Assembly: GCF_021134715.1 (NCBI RefSeq)
Contig: NC_060026.1
Span: 2,852,001-2,916,000 of the forward strand
Direction: 5' to 3'
Length of the DNA: 64,000 bases
DNA from: Daphnia pulex
Taxonomy: Eukaryota; Arthropoda; Branchiopoda; Diplostraca; Daphniidae
The translations under genes and the position numbers were made by a program. This document shows positions 1 to 11,553 of this stretch, in pieces (the first letter of the stretch is position 1; the number at the start of each line of letters is the position of its first letter). The notes under the pieces were generated by a model that searched no databases, was not told the DNA's origin, and saw nothing but the letters and a program-made list of their open reading frames with translations.

Positions 1-1136
1 ATGTCAGCGAAGTAGACAGTACACTGATCGCCGTAATCACCCACTGCCGTGATCAATCCACGATGACAAAGTTTGTCCGTTGGAGACAATGCTACGCAAG
101 GTGTTCCAAGTTTCGGTACTCCGCGCAAGGCGGGAGGTGCTGTCGAATCGAGTTTCTTGCGTAACCTCAGAAAATCGCTGGCTTCACTTTTGAGTTGCAC
201 GTAGAACTTGTGAGGCCCATCGGGAATGTGTGTGACGATAACGTCGTGTCGCCCCTTGGAAGGAATGTCGTTAGTCACGTACGCTCGAGGAGGAATAGGT
301 GACTGATTTGGAGAGCAAGCCGCTGCCATTGGGTACGCCGGATGATGGTCACGGTATGTTGCTGGAATTGCGAATGCAGGTGGCAGGGTGTTGTTTAGGG
401 TCGGTACGTTTAATCTACCTGAGAAGGTGTTAAAAGCAGGTTGGATGTAGGCAGGCTGTTTGTTCATCATCTCACACATGCTTAAAGCTTCGTGATAGGT
501 CTGTGCAGCCACTCCAAGTCCTTGCTGAATCATGGTTGTGGCCAGAAGTTGATTATTTGAATCAAACAACCTTACACCCTGATGTTCACCGTACATGCCC
601 ATGGGTGAAGCTTTCCAAGTGCGATTCTCCACATGCATCTTCAAGAAAATCACAGCTGGTTCACTCCAGTGGGAACGAGATCCAGGTCCTCGAGGGGCAA
701 CTACATCAGCAAGAATAAACTTAGTGGCTAGAGGAGGCCAATCCCTGATGTGCTCTGCTTCCTTTGCAGGGATGTCAAGAGTACGAACAAAACCTAAGGG
801 TACTGTGTGAGTATCTCCAGAGTCGATACAAAAAACATCAATTGTCCCTGCATGGCTCAATTTAAGTTCCAGCACTTTTGCTCGATGCCACTGGTGGTTA
901 ATGAGTACACAGCAGACTTGATTCAGTACATTAAGGTTGAGCGGTGGTGAAATTGCTTCCAAATAGTGCCTGATGCTCTCCAAATATTTTTCCATCAGCA
1001 AATACAAGCTACGATCGTGGGTCATACCCCAAAAGTAGACACACGGGCCTTGCCGTCCACGAACGGAATCGTCAATGTGCGTCAAGTGGACCAACATGTT
1101 AGCTCCGGCCATGTTCAACAGTTGCTGTATTCGCAT
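1..1136 (-). CDS. Tudor-domain protein, 3' part beyond left edge
   Basis: The reverse strand is open for about 378 codons and leaves the window at base 1. Two Tudor folds are readable. The first (about residues 65-200) has the core around VFCIDSGDTHTVPLGFVR, followed by an SN-like stretch (WPPLATKFILADV) that marks an extended Tudor domain. The second begins about residue 290 and reaches the edge at GDYGDQCTVYFAD. Tudor domains of this kind bind methyl-arginine marks, typically on Piwi proteins in germline piRNA pathways; that role is family knowledge, not visible here. The start at 1136 is the first ATG after an acceptor at about 1147. A donor at about 1204 closes an upstream, probably non-coding exon (about 1205-1390). 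Which Tudor family member this is cannot be decided from two domains. Confidence 0.85.
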   Translation of the reverse strand, partial: MRIQQLLNMAGANMLVHLTHIDDSVRGRQGPCVYFWGMTHDRSLYLLMEKYLESIRHYLEAISPPLNLNVLNQVCCVLINHQWHRAKVLELKLSHAGTIDVFCIDSGDTHTVPLGFVRTLDIPAKEAEHIRDWPPLATKFILADVVAPRGPGSRSHWSEPAVIFLKMHVENRTWKASPMGMYGEHQGVRLFDSNNQLLATTMIQQGLGVAAQTYHEALSMCEMMNKQPAYIQPAFNTFSGRLNVPTLNNTLPPAFAIPATYRDHHPAYPMAAACSPNQSPIPPRAYVTNDIPSKGRHDVIVTHIPDGPHKFYVQLKSEASDFLRLRKKLDSTAPPALRGVPKLGTPCVALSPTDKLCHRGLITAVGDYGDQCTVYFAD

Positions 1137-1249
1137 GAAACACTGTAATGTTATAAACTTAAAATTAACACAGACTCAACAACTAAAAAATTACTAATAA
1201 CTTACCAACTGTGAAATGGGCAAACCTTCTTAGATAACACTTCGAATGA

Positions 1250-2295
1250 GAAAAGACTTAACACTTTCCGCGAGCCAAGAGAAAAAATGCTCTTCACCAA
1301 CTGATGGCTGAATCTGAAAAGCCAAGCCAGAAACGTTTACGATAGGAGGAAGGGGAACATCCGGTAAGCGATGCAACGTTGCCAAGTTTTAAAAATCCCT
1401 ACCGTTTCGAATAAAATTTGAAAAAATAAAATAAAAAAACAGCGTTCAGAATGAATTTCCATTCAAAAATCAAAACAGAATTTATTCATTGATTTCCACC
1501 ACTAACTTTTTTTTTACCAACGTCTGAAAGATTTGCCGCAGCTGAAAGTGTGAAAATAGAGATGGAGCTGCCAATGTGGCCGCCCATCAATAAGTAAACA
1601 AAGATAGTTTTTTTTTTTGCCTAACCCTTTTTGAGATTTGAATTTCCCAAAAAAGTAATTAAATCAATACAATTTGAATAACAAGCAGGAAAAAAAATTG
1701 GAAACAAAAAATGAAACAAACAAATTAATTGTCGTCCAATCATCTTCGATTTCCATCTACAGAAAAAAAATGGGGAATTTGGTTTGGTGTAGACTGGTTT
1801 ATCTATGTATATTCAGTGGGCCGTAATACTTGATCATCCGCCAGTTTGCAAGCAAATTACACGGAGAGTGGCACTACATGGACTCACCGGCAACAACACA
1901 AAAATCCAAGACGGAAATCAAAGGATTGAGGACATGTTGATGTTTTCTCATTCTGGTTATTTACAGAAATGTTGAATAGAATAAGCTGCAGAATTATTAA
2001 ATTAATTAGTTAACCTCTCCCTTGGCTCGCGTCTGGTTTTTTTTTACCTTTAGCATTACGACCGGCTTTGTTGGTTAGGCACGTAATTAAAAAAAAATAT
2101 TGAACAATACAAGAGCAGACATGGAAGGGAAAAGATTGTGAACCCAATGCTTCCAATCCAAAATAGCGCGACTTGAATTAAATTAGAGAAAAAAAATATC
2201 TAGGAAGGGGGGGATAAACAATTACGCCGATCTGAGTTTCGGGTGTTGAAAGAGAAGAGGGTAAACGAAAAAAAGAAAGGTGCAGCTAAACAAGA
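1250..2295. other. intergenic, no gene seen
   Basis: AT-rich sequence between the 5' end of the Tudor gene and the 3' end of the dynein light intermediate chain gene. It probably holds the Tudor promoter and 5' exon at its left end and the 3' UTR of the dynein gene at its right end. Homopolymer A and T runs are common; no open frame with recognisable protein was found. Confidence 0.6.
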
Positions 2296-4785
2296 TCAGC
2301 AGTCGGATGAAGAGTTATCCACATTGGTCGAGACGGGCACTGATGGTATTGGATTGAGCCGGGAAGAAGCGGATTGAGCCAACCGGTCTAGCTCAGCGGC
2401 CACTTCTCCCGGTCGACTGACCAAGTTCAGCTTGTCGGGAGAACCAGGAACCGGAGAGCCTTCACTTCCAGACGCTGGAGCGCCAGAGTTGGGTACGTTG
2501 ACTCGATCTACAATTCAATTTCGTTTCAGTCAATCAAAATGTGTCATTCGAAAAATAGATGCATTGCGGAAATTACCTCCAGGTGTAAGCATTCCTGTTG
2601 GCGAGGCTGTCGAAGATGACTTCTTCAACAAGGAATTGAAGAAGTTGGCCAAAACGCCTTCGGAAGTGCCGCTGATTCCAGTCTTTGTGGGATCCATCTA
2701 TCGATTAAACCGCATTCGATCAAAGAATAACGATCAGTTAGTTGACAACGTACTTGATTAGGAATGGCCGAAGAGGAACTACGACGATCGACAGGTTTCT
2801 GGACTTGAATTCCGCCTCGGATGGGCGTCCCGGCAGAAGGTGAATTGACACCTGTGCCAGCGGCCGTGGGTGACGCAGTAGAACCGTTTACTGCACCCGT
2901 GATGCCAACAGGAGCTGGCTGTTGCTGCTGCAATTGTTGCAGTAAACGAGATAAAAAATTATGTTCATCTTCGGCGTGGAGCTCGGCCTCTCGCGGGGCC
3001 GGTTTACGCGCCGTCGGTCGATTGATGGCGTCCGAATAATCATCGTCCGGTTTCATGGACTGCAGGTTCTCGTAAAGAATACCTATCTTCTTGTCGTTAT
3101 CTCATCCAGCAGGACTAACATAAGAAATTGCGGTTAAAAAATAAGCAGAACGCAAGGTAGATGAATAAAACATACATGAATGAAAACATCATCCTTTTCA
3201 ACCACCAGGGCTGGAGTGGGAAACACCAGACCGTATATTCTGTGCACAAGATATTTGTAGAGCAAGTCGCAATTCTTGTCTTCTTTCACCGACGTATAAA
3301 AACAAGGCGGCTCCGTATTGCAGGCAAAATTTGCGCAGGTGCTGTTGGATAAAGTCAAAATGTTCTTCCTTGTAGTCCAGATCTTTTTCCAGCGTCGCCA
3401 TGTAGTCAGTCTATATAAAAAGAATGGTGGCCGTTATTACGTCAACGTCGTAAAACAAAAAGTTCTGTTGAACCGGGAATCATGGCTTTACCTTAGTGAC
3501 GACTACGACAATATCCAAGCCGAGATTGCGCGTGAGGACTCCTTCCGGAAGAGGAAACAGGTGATCCATGCCTTCCTCTTCTCCATCCACATGACGAGAT
3601 GTCCGCCTCAGTTGAGCCGTTTCCAGTTCATCGCCCGGTTCCACGTATTCTTGCCATCGCCGGACATCTACCGATGAAATAAACAAAACGCTCAATTCGA
3701 CAAGCACAAAGGAGAAATTGGAAAATTGCTATTGTTACATTTGTGCTGATATTCCCTGATGGCTTCAGCTGAAAAGGGAAGTTTGTCTATATGATCTTGT
3801 AATAGAGAAGTCCACTCTTGTAGCTGATCTAGCAGGTCTAGCATAGCCCATGGGGTTGTCATCGAAACGGTCAGCATCAGAAGGGTTGATGAATAGGTTT
3901 CCTCCGTCAATGCATAGCGTAACAAGTGAGCCTGATTCGCATCGCCGTCTAGCAGCCAGACAGCCAAGTGAGTGTGATCTGTAAAGCAGAATAATTTTTG
4001 AGATAAATAATCATAGAAATCGAAGGGAGTTGTCAGTGAGACAAAAAACTCTTGACATTTGATAAAACTTGACTTACCATCTCTGTATTCATCCCTAACA
4101 TCAATGTAAGCATATTCTAAGCCAGAACCTTTTTTGGGAGCAACATTGCCTTGTAACTTTGCAACAAGTGTGGTTTTCCCTGATTCTCGGTCACCTGCCA
4201 CAAGACATTTTCAAAACATTAAAGAAAAATTGCAGATAGGAAGCAATAATTGATACTATGACTCACCAATGACAACAACTTGCTGATTTGGAGATAGTTT
4301 GTTGGTTCCTTTCAGTTGCACTTCACTCAAAACAGATGGCCTAAAAATAAATATATCAAACAAAATCAAGATAAATGAGATGGTGATTTCATCATCCTTC
4401 AGACAGCTGTCAACGTAAGGTTTCACTAGTAAATGAAATTACATGATAGAAAAAGAAACAAAAACTATTTCAACTAGAAAGACCACGATACTTTTTTAGA
4501 AATCAACTTCCAGCTAAAGAACTTGTTGTGATTGTACAGAAGACAAAAGTAGCAAAGTCAAACAAAAAAGTAAATTTTTAAGGATTGTCACACCCATGCT
4601 GTTACAAGTAAATAAAATGATGACAGTAGACCTGGTTTGCTCGACAAACAACGGCCAAGTTTAGCTCACCATTTCCTAAAGCGTTGAACGACAACTTACC
4701 AAATATTCTCCTTTTCATTGCCATCTTTTTTTTCGTCCTTCATTTGAGCAGCCGTTTGCCTGCTCCTGTAGCTAGCCGTAGCCAT
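2296..4785 (-). CDS. Dlic: cytoplasmic dynein light intermediate chain, with disrupted exons
   Basis: DLIC links the dynein motor to cargo adaptors. Nine exons are readable: 4785-4700, 4340-4267, 4194-4078, 3978-3739, 3667-3492, 3410-3176, 3114-2754, 2697-2577 and 2507-2296. Family features are the Ras-like P-loop [10 protein letters not shown] (exon 3), [26 protein letters not shown] (exon 4), [10 protein letters not shown] (exon 5), [12 protein letters not shown] near the C-terminus (exon 8) and a Ser/Pro-rich tail ending in stop at 2296. Exons 1-5 sum to 693 nt and keep phase. Exon 6 is out of frame after a run of five A (plus strand, about 3298-3302). The conserved PAGWDNDKK near the start of exon 7 reads with TGA in place of Trp (about 3103-3105), and the exon 6/7 junction phase does not fit. 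Either the assembly has errors or this copy is damaged; the other exons look under constraint. Confidence 0.9.
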
Positions 4786-7590
4786 GTTGCTTCATTGACG
4801 TACTGTATTCCCTGTGTTCCCTTTTCCCTGGCTAAAGTCCTCCTCCCCTCCGGCTGACGGGTTTTCCGGCATTAGCGCCACTGCAGCAATTGTGTAACTC
4901 GTTGGCATTGGTTGAAAGGCGTTGCCAAACGCGGAAGAAATTTAACAAAAGTGAGCTAAATTATTACGGTAAATTCTGTCAAACAAACAGTCGCTGTTGG
5001 CGATACAAAACATTGTAAAAATAAGGCGAAAGAATTCTGATTGACGCTGGCAATAAATATTTTATTGAATTCTGCCATTCCATGGCGCGTGCGCAACTTG
5101 ATCGTCTTCGTTTGTTTGATAACTATCGAACAAAAATGCACGAGAAATTTGATTGCAGGATTGTGAGCATTCCTCTTGATTGAATTCGGAAAATGTAAAT
5201 GGGAAATAATAGATCGTAATAATAATACTGCGCACCTGTCATCAATAACATGTTTACCCAGCATGTAGACTAGAAAGACGACGCAACTGGAGATCGTTGC
5301 CGGGTTTGATTGTGTTGCACCAATATCTGGCATTCCATTTGTCAATAGATACGTGGTAATAAACATGTTTTCGGCCCCGCACACGGTGAGTCACGTATAG
5401 AAAGGCGATTCATTTAGTTTTTAATGAGTCATGTGACATTTTTCCAAGAAAATTAATTCGCAACCCAATACTATCCCAAAATGATTCACTTGAATTAACG
5501 ACAAGCTTTTTCGAATACATTAAGAACTTGATTACAGCACGCAGAGCAGTTCGAATGGTTTCCTTGAAAGAGGAGAAATTCAACAAGAACTTTGTTGACA
5601 TGTTATAAATTCATTTGAATATCTCGAAAGCGATCGATCAGCCAAACAAAATTAAAATCAACTGCACTACACAAGGATAATTCAAAGTCCGTTGCTAGTT
5701 AAAAAAGGTTGTGTCCAGCGACCCGTTACAAATCCGTCCATTGACGGTCCAATAGCTAATTTGATGTCTCGACTTGAAAGAAAAGTTGGGATTCCAAAAT
5801 TAAACGCTGGTGGATAGAATCCAGTATGAACGGGTTCGATTATAGCTTATAGTGTGCCACTGTAAACCAATCTAGTATTGTGTGGGTGTGACTCCTAGAT
5901 CGTCCGGTTAAGTTCAGTTGTTTATAAAGTCAAAACAGGAAGTTGTGCATTCTGTGATTTTATTATTCGACAGAATCTCGAAGAAATCATCAAGTCTCCA
6001 ATTTAATACTGTCGCCACTCAACAAGTTTCTCCTTAAAAATATTAAAAAGGGCCATTATTATTTTTCTGTTGCGACTTTTATTACGTATACTTTGACTGG
6101 ATTGATATATATAGCGGCCGAGGCGGGGGAAGGTCTGGTCGCTTTATGAATCAATAGTTATTCATTATAGTTGCTGCTGCTATAATTCCCGGAAGGACGG
6201 AAGATTCTGGGCTCATTAGAGTCTCACAAAAGACCGGCAATAAGGCGAAAACACATCCGTCCTGGGAAGTGCGGATGTCAAATAGACGTGTATAGCCGTT
6301 CATCATCCAACTAAGCGTATAGTACTATATACCAAAGTTCCACTCAGCTGCACGAAATCAATATGCCACCACCACCGCACCGCTGCATGGCGCTTTATTT
6401 GAATCTTTTGATTATTTTTATTTTTGTATTAACGACGAGTGTCTGGAACATCTGTCACACTCCGTTTGCATCGCGATATGTAAGGTCATCATCATCATCA
6501 CTTTCCCATCCATCAAATCCGGCCCAATATCATTTGCCGGGGCTTGTCGTCATCCTGTCGTCTAATGGATGGAAAACGGCGGCCGGGATCCATTTTGATT
6601 CTGATGGTCCATCCCAATGATTCTCCATCGAATCAGATGACGGCGAATGACAATCAATTACCTCTTCCGGCTGCCAGACTTATTCCTGTATATAGTCCTC
6701 TTAGAAAGGCCAGTTCTCATCCGACCGGAAGGTCATTCCGACAATCCGCCGGAAGGAAATGCTCCTTGAGTGCTACTCATCGGTCGAGACATTATTAGTA
6801 TAGTTGAATTTGGCATTTCGAATAACAACGTGGGACCCCCCACCATTGGATGCGGATTCAAACTGGAGTGGGTCATCAAACGCGCTAACGAGGATCGATC
6901 GGATCCAAAGTTTGACTTTGGTTTTATTTTAAAAATTCTGATTTATCGACCGTCGATCCTTGAGAGGCCACAAACCCTTATAGTACTAAGTTCACATCTC
7001 GTTGCAAGTCTCTCCTCCATCCATCCGGAAGACGCCTACTTGTCGCTCAGGAGCACTCGGTAAGCCAATGATTATTCGGCAACCTTTACATGATTTTCCT
7101 GATGGAACTGTTTCATCGAGTTCAAATCTAAAATGTGGCGACATCAAACGGAATGAAGAGTCGAAATCTGACAAGAGTTGCTTTAGATCATCAGTCTGAG
7201 AGCCTTCCGCCGGAATTTTGGGGTTCGGTTCGGAAACGGAATCGACTCCGTATATATAGCTATTAGTTATACACTTTGTCTTAAAGTTTGCACGAATTTT
7301 CTATAGACTTTCGTGATAGATGTATAAGCTTCTTATATACATATTCCCGAAGGCTGGTGGCTGGTCTCTTTTTTGCGTCATCAATCCTGCAGGATTTTCC
7401 CATGAAATATTCATTTCAGGGGTTGCAATAGATGCGTGTACGCGCGTACGAAAAGTTTTTCTGCGAATTATTCATTATTTGACGCTGTATTAGGCCTGTA
7501 GCTTCATGAAATAATACTCCTCCTCGAACGGAGGAGTCCAAACTCAACAATCCTGCGTAAATGCAATTCCCATAATAAGGCCATGTATAC
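4786..7590. other. intergenic, no recognisable gene
   Basis: The left end holds the promoter side of the dynein light intermediate chain gene. Several open frames of 60-140 codons occur (for example minus 4956-5384 and plus 6363-6620, the latter with a hydrophobic N-terminal stretch). None shows a domain, repeat or exon-intron pattern I can recognise, so no gene is called. Confidence 0.5.
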
Positions 7591-7921
7591 AGATAAACCA
7601 TATGATACGAAGTTCAATTTGGTAATTGAAATCACAGGAATATAAGTATAAATTAGCAACAATTTGTTTTGCTCATTTCGCCTCGTTTCACCATTAAAGA
7701 ACAAAAACATGGGAGACACTAGCGACATCTGGTAATCAGTTTTGAATCTTAAGTTGTCGCTTTAGGATTCAAAACTTATTACCAGATGTCGCCAGTGTCG
7801 CCCTTGTTGTTGTTACATCGTGAAACGAGGTTGGGCGAAATAGTCGGTTGCTAATTTATACTTATTATCCTGTGATTTCAAGTACCGAATTTAACTTCAT
7901 ATCTTATGTAGGTTTATCTTG
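7591..7921. repeat. imperfect inverted repeat (MITE-like hairpin)
   Basis: The left arm begins AGATAAACC at 7591 and runs through TATAAGTATAAATTAGCAAC (ending about 7662). The right arm, read on the opposite strand, repeats the same order of blocks: AGATAAACCTACATAAGATA, then GAAATCACAGGAT, then TATAAATTAGCAAC. Inside, matching blocks around the word ACATCTGGTAAT and its complement also pair. This is a roughly 330-bp palindrome-like unit with about 80-85 % matching arms by eye. No transposase frame is present, so a non-autonomous DNA element is the simplest reading; class and target-site duplication were not resolved. Confidence 0.7.
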
Positions 7922-9248
7922 ACCTAATTTTTTTATTTTTATACTGTACCAACTTATTTCTTCAAATATTAGATGCATACTGTCATTCATTCCAACAAGT
8001 TGACTTAGCGCTCCTGAGTCAATTTCCATCCAATAGACCCATAATGCTGTCAAAACCTAAAATTCATGTTTGAAACTCACATATTGTGGAATACAAATCT
8101 GCCAAGTTAAGGTATTTTCCCATTACTACTAACAGTCCATTACAATTCGGATTTTCATGTAACATAGGTATTCTTGTTCATGAACCATAGGACTTTTCTG
8201 AATCTCGCAATTTTGGTGGAGAGTTGACCTGCAGCATCATGTTTGCTGTGATGGCTGTTTCTACTTCTGTTTAGAAGGCATCCCAGCTGAGAGATAGGTA
8301 GACTGGTAGAGTTTTATTTTTCACTGGTAAATTTGTAAATAAAGTAGAGAATATCCTTGTCCCATTGCTACTTAGAGTTTCAGTGACATGAAGAGTGTGA
8401 TGTGAATAATGCTGTGTGTATGCATACATGTTCCAGTTCTGCTTGACGCCTTACTAAATTCATCACCCATATGATAAAGGTGAGCATCAATACCACCTAT
8501 CACCATGCAACATTGCTACTGTAACGCATTATGACACTTTCTTTAGCATCAGGAAATGTATCTCAACATGAGGAGTAAGACTGTTAGTTGCTGTAATTCC
8601 CATTTTTAAGGTTTTTTCATCATGAAAATTGAAGTGTGCTTCTTAGAAAAGGTAAGGATTGATATGCTTTATTCTTTGTTGTATTTTTATTAATGTAAAA
8701 CATTTTATTTTACAGAGCACACAGTTTCTTTATGGAATCGTGTGGTCCTGGCACGGAGATTCTTGTGCCAATGCTGACCTTTGTCCATGACGGAAGAGGG
8801 ACTTCCATGTTCCATCAACGTTCTTCTCCATCCTTATCTTCGCGACGCACGCTCATCTAACTTCACTGCTTCTAAACACAATTTGTTTTACTTCACTGGC
8901 GAGTTTCTGGACCACTTCAGTGATCGCTTCCGTCCGCTGTTACGCACCTGCAGTCACTCACCACGGGATTATGCCCAGGTACTCAATAATTGACTTATTT
9001 TCGTAGGTTATCTACTTATAGTCTAGTTGCGTTAGACTCTGTCTGTGTAATAGTTTTCACAATCAGGCCCTTCTTACGCGCCAACGAAGTTTTACTTGGA
9101 CGTTTCTTTTTTCTAACGCTAGATGGCTTTTTGATAATTTGCAGCTGTCATAACAGTCATTTTCAGTTACTTTGCACGTCTATTTAAACATTTATTGACA
9201 GTTATTTTGTTGAAATATTTAGTAATAACTGACGATTACTATTCCTGC
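7922..9248. other. intergenic, no recognisable gene
   Basis: AT-rich sequence with no convincing coding exon. A short frame at 8781-8993 was inspected and shows no family similarity. Confidence 0.5.
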
Positions 9249-9640
9249 AACAAAGCTCACTTGTAAAATTTTCGATAATTGCTCTTTTTTTTCTACTTCC
9301 GGTTTGCTCATTTCAGTCAGTAGTTCAGTAAATATTCATTCGAGGAGCAAAAGAACCACATATTCGTGATCCTCGTCAAATTTGTGGTAAAGTTCATGTT
9401 ATGTTTTTTACGTACGCGTACTTCCGGTTTCGAAAATTTTCCTGAACTATAGTTCAGGAAAATTCTCGATTTTGGCCAAATTTTGGATTTCGTTTAAATC
9501 ACATGTAATCGACCACAAATTTCATGGAGATCACGAATATGTGGTTTAATTTGACGACAGCTCAATGGTTGAGGCGCTGTGGTTACTTCCGGTCTACTTC
9601 CGGAATTTTTTTAAAAAGACTAGCATGTGAGCTTTGTTCT
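9249..9640. repeat. inverted repeat centred on a perfect 30-bp palindrome
   Basis: The centre is a perfect palindrome at 9435-9464, core CCTGAACTATAGTTCAGG. Middle arms pair ACCACATATTCGTGATC (about 9355) with GATCACGAATATGTGGT (about 9530). Outer arms pair ACAAAGCTCAC (about 9250) with GTGAGCTTTGT (about 9630). The word CTACTTCCGG occurs on both sides in inverted orientation. The nested, centre-symmetric layout over about 390 bp fits a degenerate foldback or MITE-type element. There is no coding frame in it. Confidence 0.7.
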
Positions 9641-9911
9641 GTGAATAGTTCTCAATATTGTTAGGTAGATTTTAAGCAATTTAAAGCGCGCCTTTGAAGT
9701 TTTGAGCAAAAAAACCAGAACAATGAACCTATATGTATTATGTGACTATTACGTTACTTTAATTGGCATGTCACTTAATAAGAATTGTTTTCTCTTTATT
9801 CAGGTAATGAGAGGAAACGTCGAGAAGATGGACACTAAAACGTCGCCGGTATCTCCTAAATGTCAGTGTGGATCATCATTTGTTTTTGGTAATATGTTTG
9901 TGTTAGTGTTA

Positions 9912-10189
9912 GTTAACCCGTTGTCTGCCACGCCTTTGTTTTCCCATAGCTCCTTAGCACGGGCCGCGCTGTTCGGTCTCGTGGTTTACAAGCCGCGGGG
10001 TCGGAGAGTCGCCAAGCCCAAAATTTGCCGCAAGGCGCCTGTTTCAGGCAATGCACCATAGTTCCCCCTTTTCAGCACGGACTTGTCAGCAATGGCAAGT
10101 CCCACTTGGTCATGGATCCTTCAGACGTGGCGCGTAGATTAGTAGAGAGCAACCTACGGGTTGTATGGCGTGGCAGCCAATGGGTTAAC
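9912..10189. mobile_element. short non-autonomous element with 23-bp terminal inverted repeats
   Basis: The left end reads GTTAACCCGTTGTCTGCCAC and continues GCC. The right end read on the other strand is GTTAACCCATTGGCTGCCAC followed by GCC, a 23-bp terminal inverted repeat with two differences. The 278-bp interior is more GC-rich than its surroundings and carries no complete frame; an overlapping 119-codon open frame crosses the element boundary and is not taken as a gene. Flanking TAGTTAAC and GTTAACTTA may hold a short duplication such as TTA, but this is uncertain. The size, inverted ends and absence of coding suggest a MITE. Confidence 0.75.
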
Positions 10190-10597
10190 TTAAGTGTATG
10201 TATATATGTATGTTTGTATGTGACTGTGAAATGTGGAGGAATTGTGGGAGGAGGTGGGACAATATAACAATTCTTTTTATAAGTATTTTGTTCATTGTTG
10301 CTAATTTATACCAAGTTTTGTTTATGAATTGTATCAATATATTTCTCTCAACTTCAAAGTCTTTCATTTTTACAAAGGTCAACCACTTTCCCATTACTTA
10401 TAAGATTTTATAAAATCTACAGTTACAAGTCTCTTTCGTAACTAATCCTTGAAATATCATCGTCGAACCACAAGAATATGTCCGTATGAATAAGGCAGTA
10501 GTCACCTCTAAAACATAAACAAATAATTCACAATCCAGCATACCGGTCTTGAAGAAATCCAACACCAATAGACAACTGACGCAAAGTGGACAAAATA
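10190..10597. other. non-coding, short TGTATG repeats
   Basis: Low-complexity TGTATG/TATATG sequence occurs around 10194-10220, followed by AT-rich DNA up to the 3' end of the YYTT-repeat pseudogene. Nothing else recognised. Confidence 0.5.
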
Positions 10598-11167
10598 CTA
10601 GTACTTGGGCGTTTCTGTGTAATATTTAACCGATTTGGTGGTGTAATAAGCTGGAACCTCGGTGTTGTAGCTGGGAACAGAGTAGTGCTTGGGAGGCTCG
10701 ATCTAAAAGGCAAGGGCAGCATACATGGTGGTGTAGTACTCCGCTGCCTTGGTGGTGTAGTACTCCGCTGCCTTGGTGGTGTAGTACTCCGCTGCCTTGG
10801 TGGTGTAACTCGAGGCAGAATTATACTTTGAGGCTTCGGTGTAGTAGTTCGGGACATCATAGGTTGTGGTGTAATACTCAGCGGCCTTGGTAGTGTAGTA
10901 TCCGGTTGTTGCGCACGTTGTTGTTGTGTAGTAAAACGGCGGCGTTGCGGTTTGGTATCAACCATACCCACGAAACATCGGTACACCAGTGGTCGACCCA
11001 ACCATCAAGGATACAACAACCAACAGCAGCACGACGCCATAGTTAACTAGACGGTACATAATTTGAACATTAATTTTCAATAATAACCGACAAATTAACA
11101 AACAGATAAAATAATAAAGTGAAAACTGATACAAAACTCTATGTAAAAACAAAATAAAATTTACCAT
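10598..11167 (-). pseudogene. YYTT-repeat secreted protein, disrupted copy 1
   Basis: Read on the minus strand, the main exon (11046-10598) gives a hydrophobic leader NYGVVLLLVVVSLMVGSTTG, then repeated YYTT units spaced by KAAE, and a C-terminus KYYTETPKY before a natural TAG at 10598. I recall proteins with this YYTT-KA-E pattern as common in Daphnia; their function is unknown to me. The copy is broken. In-frame TGA occurs at 10960-10958 just after the leader, and TAG at 10705-10703. The mini-exon ends ATG directly at a GTAAAT donor (11167-11165), one base short of the neighbouring copy, which puts the leader out of frame. A 24-bp unit is repeated three times at about 10727-10806. Confidence 0.75.
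10727..10806. repeat. 24-bp tandem repeat, three copies
   Basis: The unit contains GTAGTACTCCGCTGCCTTGG and is repeated three times with no visible change. On the minus strand it encodes the repeating octapeptide EYYTTKAA within the YYTT-repeat pseudogene. Identity between units points to recent slippage or conversion. Confidence 0.85.
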
Positions 11168-11263
11168 TTGGTTGCGAACCGGTATTACGTTGGAGAATGC
11201 AGTTGGTGACAAATAGTGTACAGCAGACAGTTGATGCGGTTCCGTGTCAGAGATGCTCACTCA

Positions 11264-11298
11264 ACTGATTTTTTTGGCCTTTTCTCTCTCGTTTTATA
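11264..11298 (-). promoter_or_regulatory. TATA box and initiator of YYTT copy 1
   Basis: On the minus strand a TATAAAAC box (11298-11291) is followed about 31 bases downstream by ATCAGTTGA (around 11267), a good match to the arthropod initiator TCAGT. The 5' UTR would be about 100 nt. The promoter looks intact although the gene it drives is broken. Confidence 0.65.
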
Positions 11299-11553
11299 CT
11301 ACTTTTTCTCACCCTGACCCCTCTTTTAAGCCTTGCGGCTATTTTACCTGCTTGAAAATGAAGCAAACACTTCCCGTTCTCACCCAACCTCTTCACCACC
11401 GCATTGACAGTTTTACGTAATGATCTCCGTGACCTTCGAAGTGAACGACATTCAAACTGGCCTTTCCTTCTGCAGGTTGACGTTGCTGGGGATGGGTCTG
11501 CAACAAACAATATCAAAATTAATACCAAATGGATTTTGCTTAAAAAAATGGAA

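Noticed and set aside
4956..5384. Minus-strand open frame of 142 codons
   Set aside because: No recognisable motif, AT-driven composition, no splice or promoter support.
6363..6620. Plus-strand frame with a hydrophobic N-terminus like a signal peptide
   Set aside because: The rest is low in complexity with no Cys pattern or processing sites. It could be a small secreted protein but nothing supports it.
9702..10061. Plus-strand open frame of 119 codons
   Set aside because: It crosses the boundary of the GTTAACCC-ended element, so it is a chance frame.
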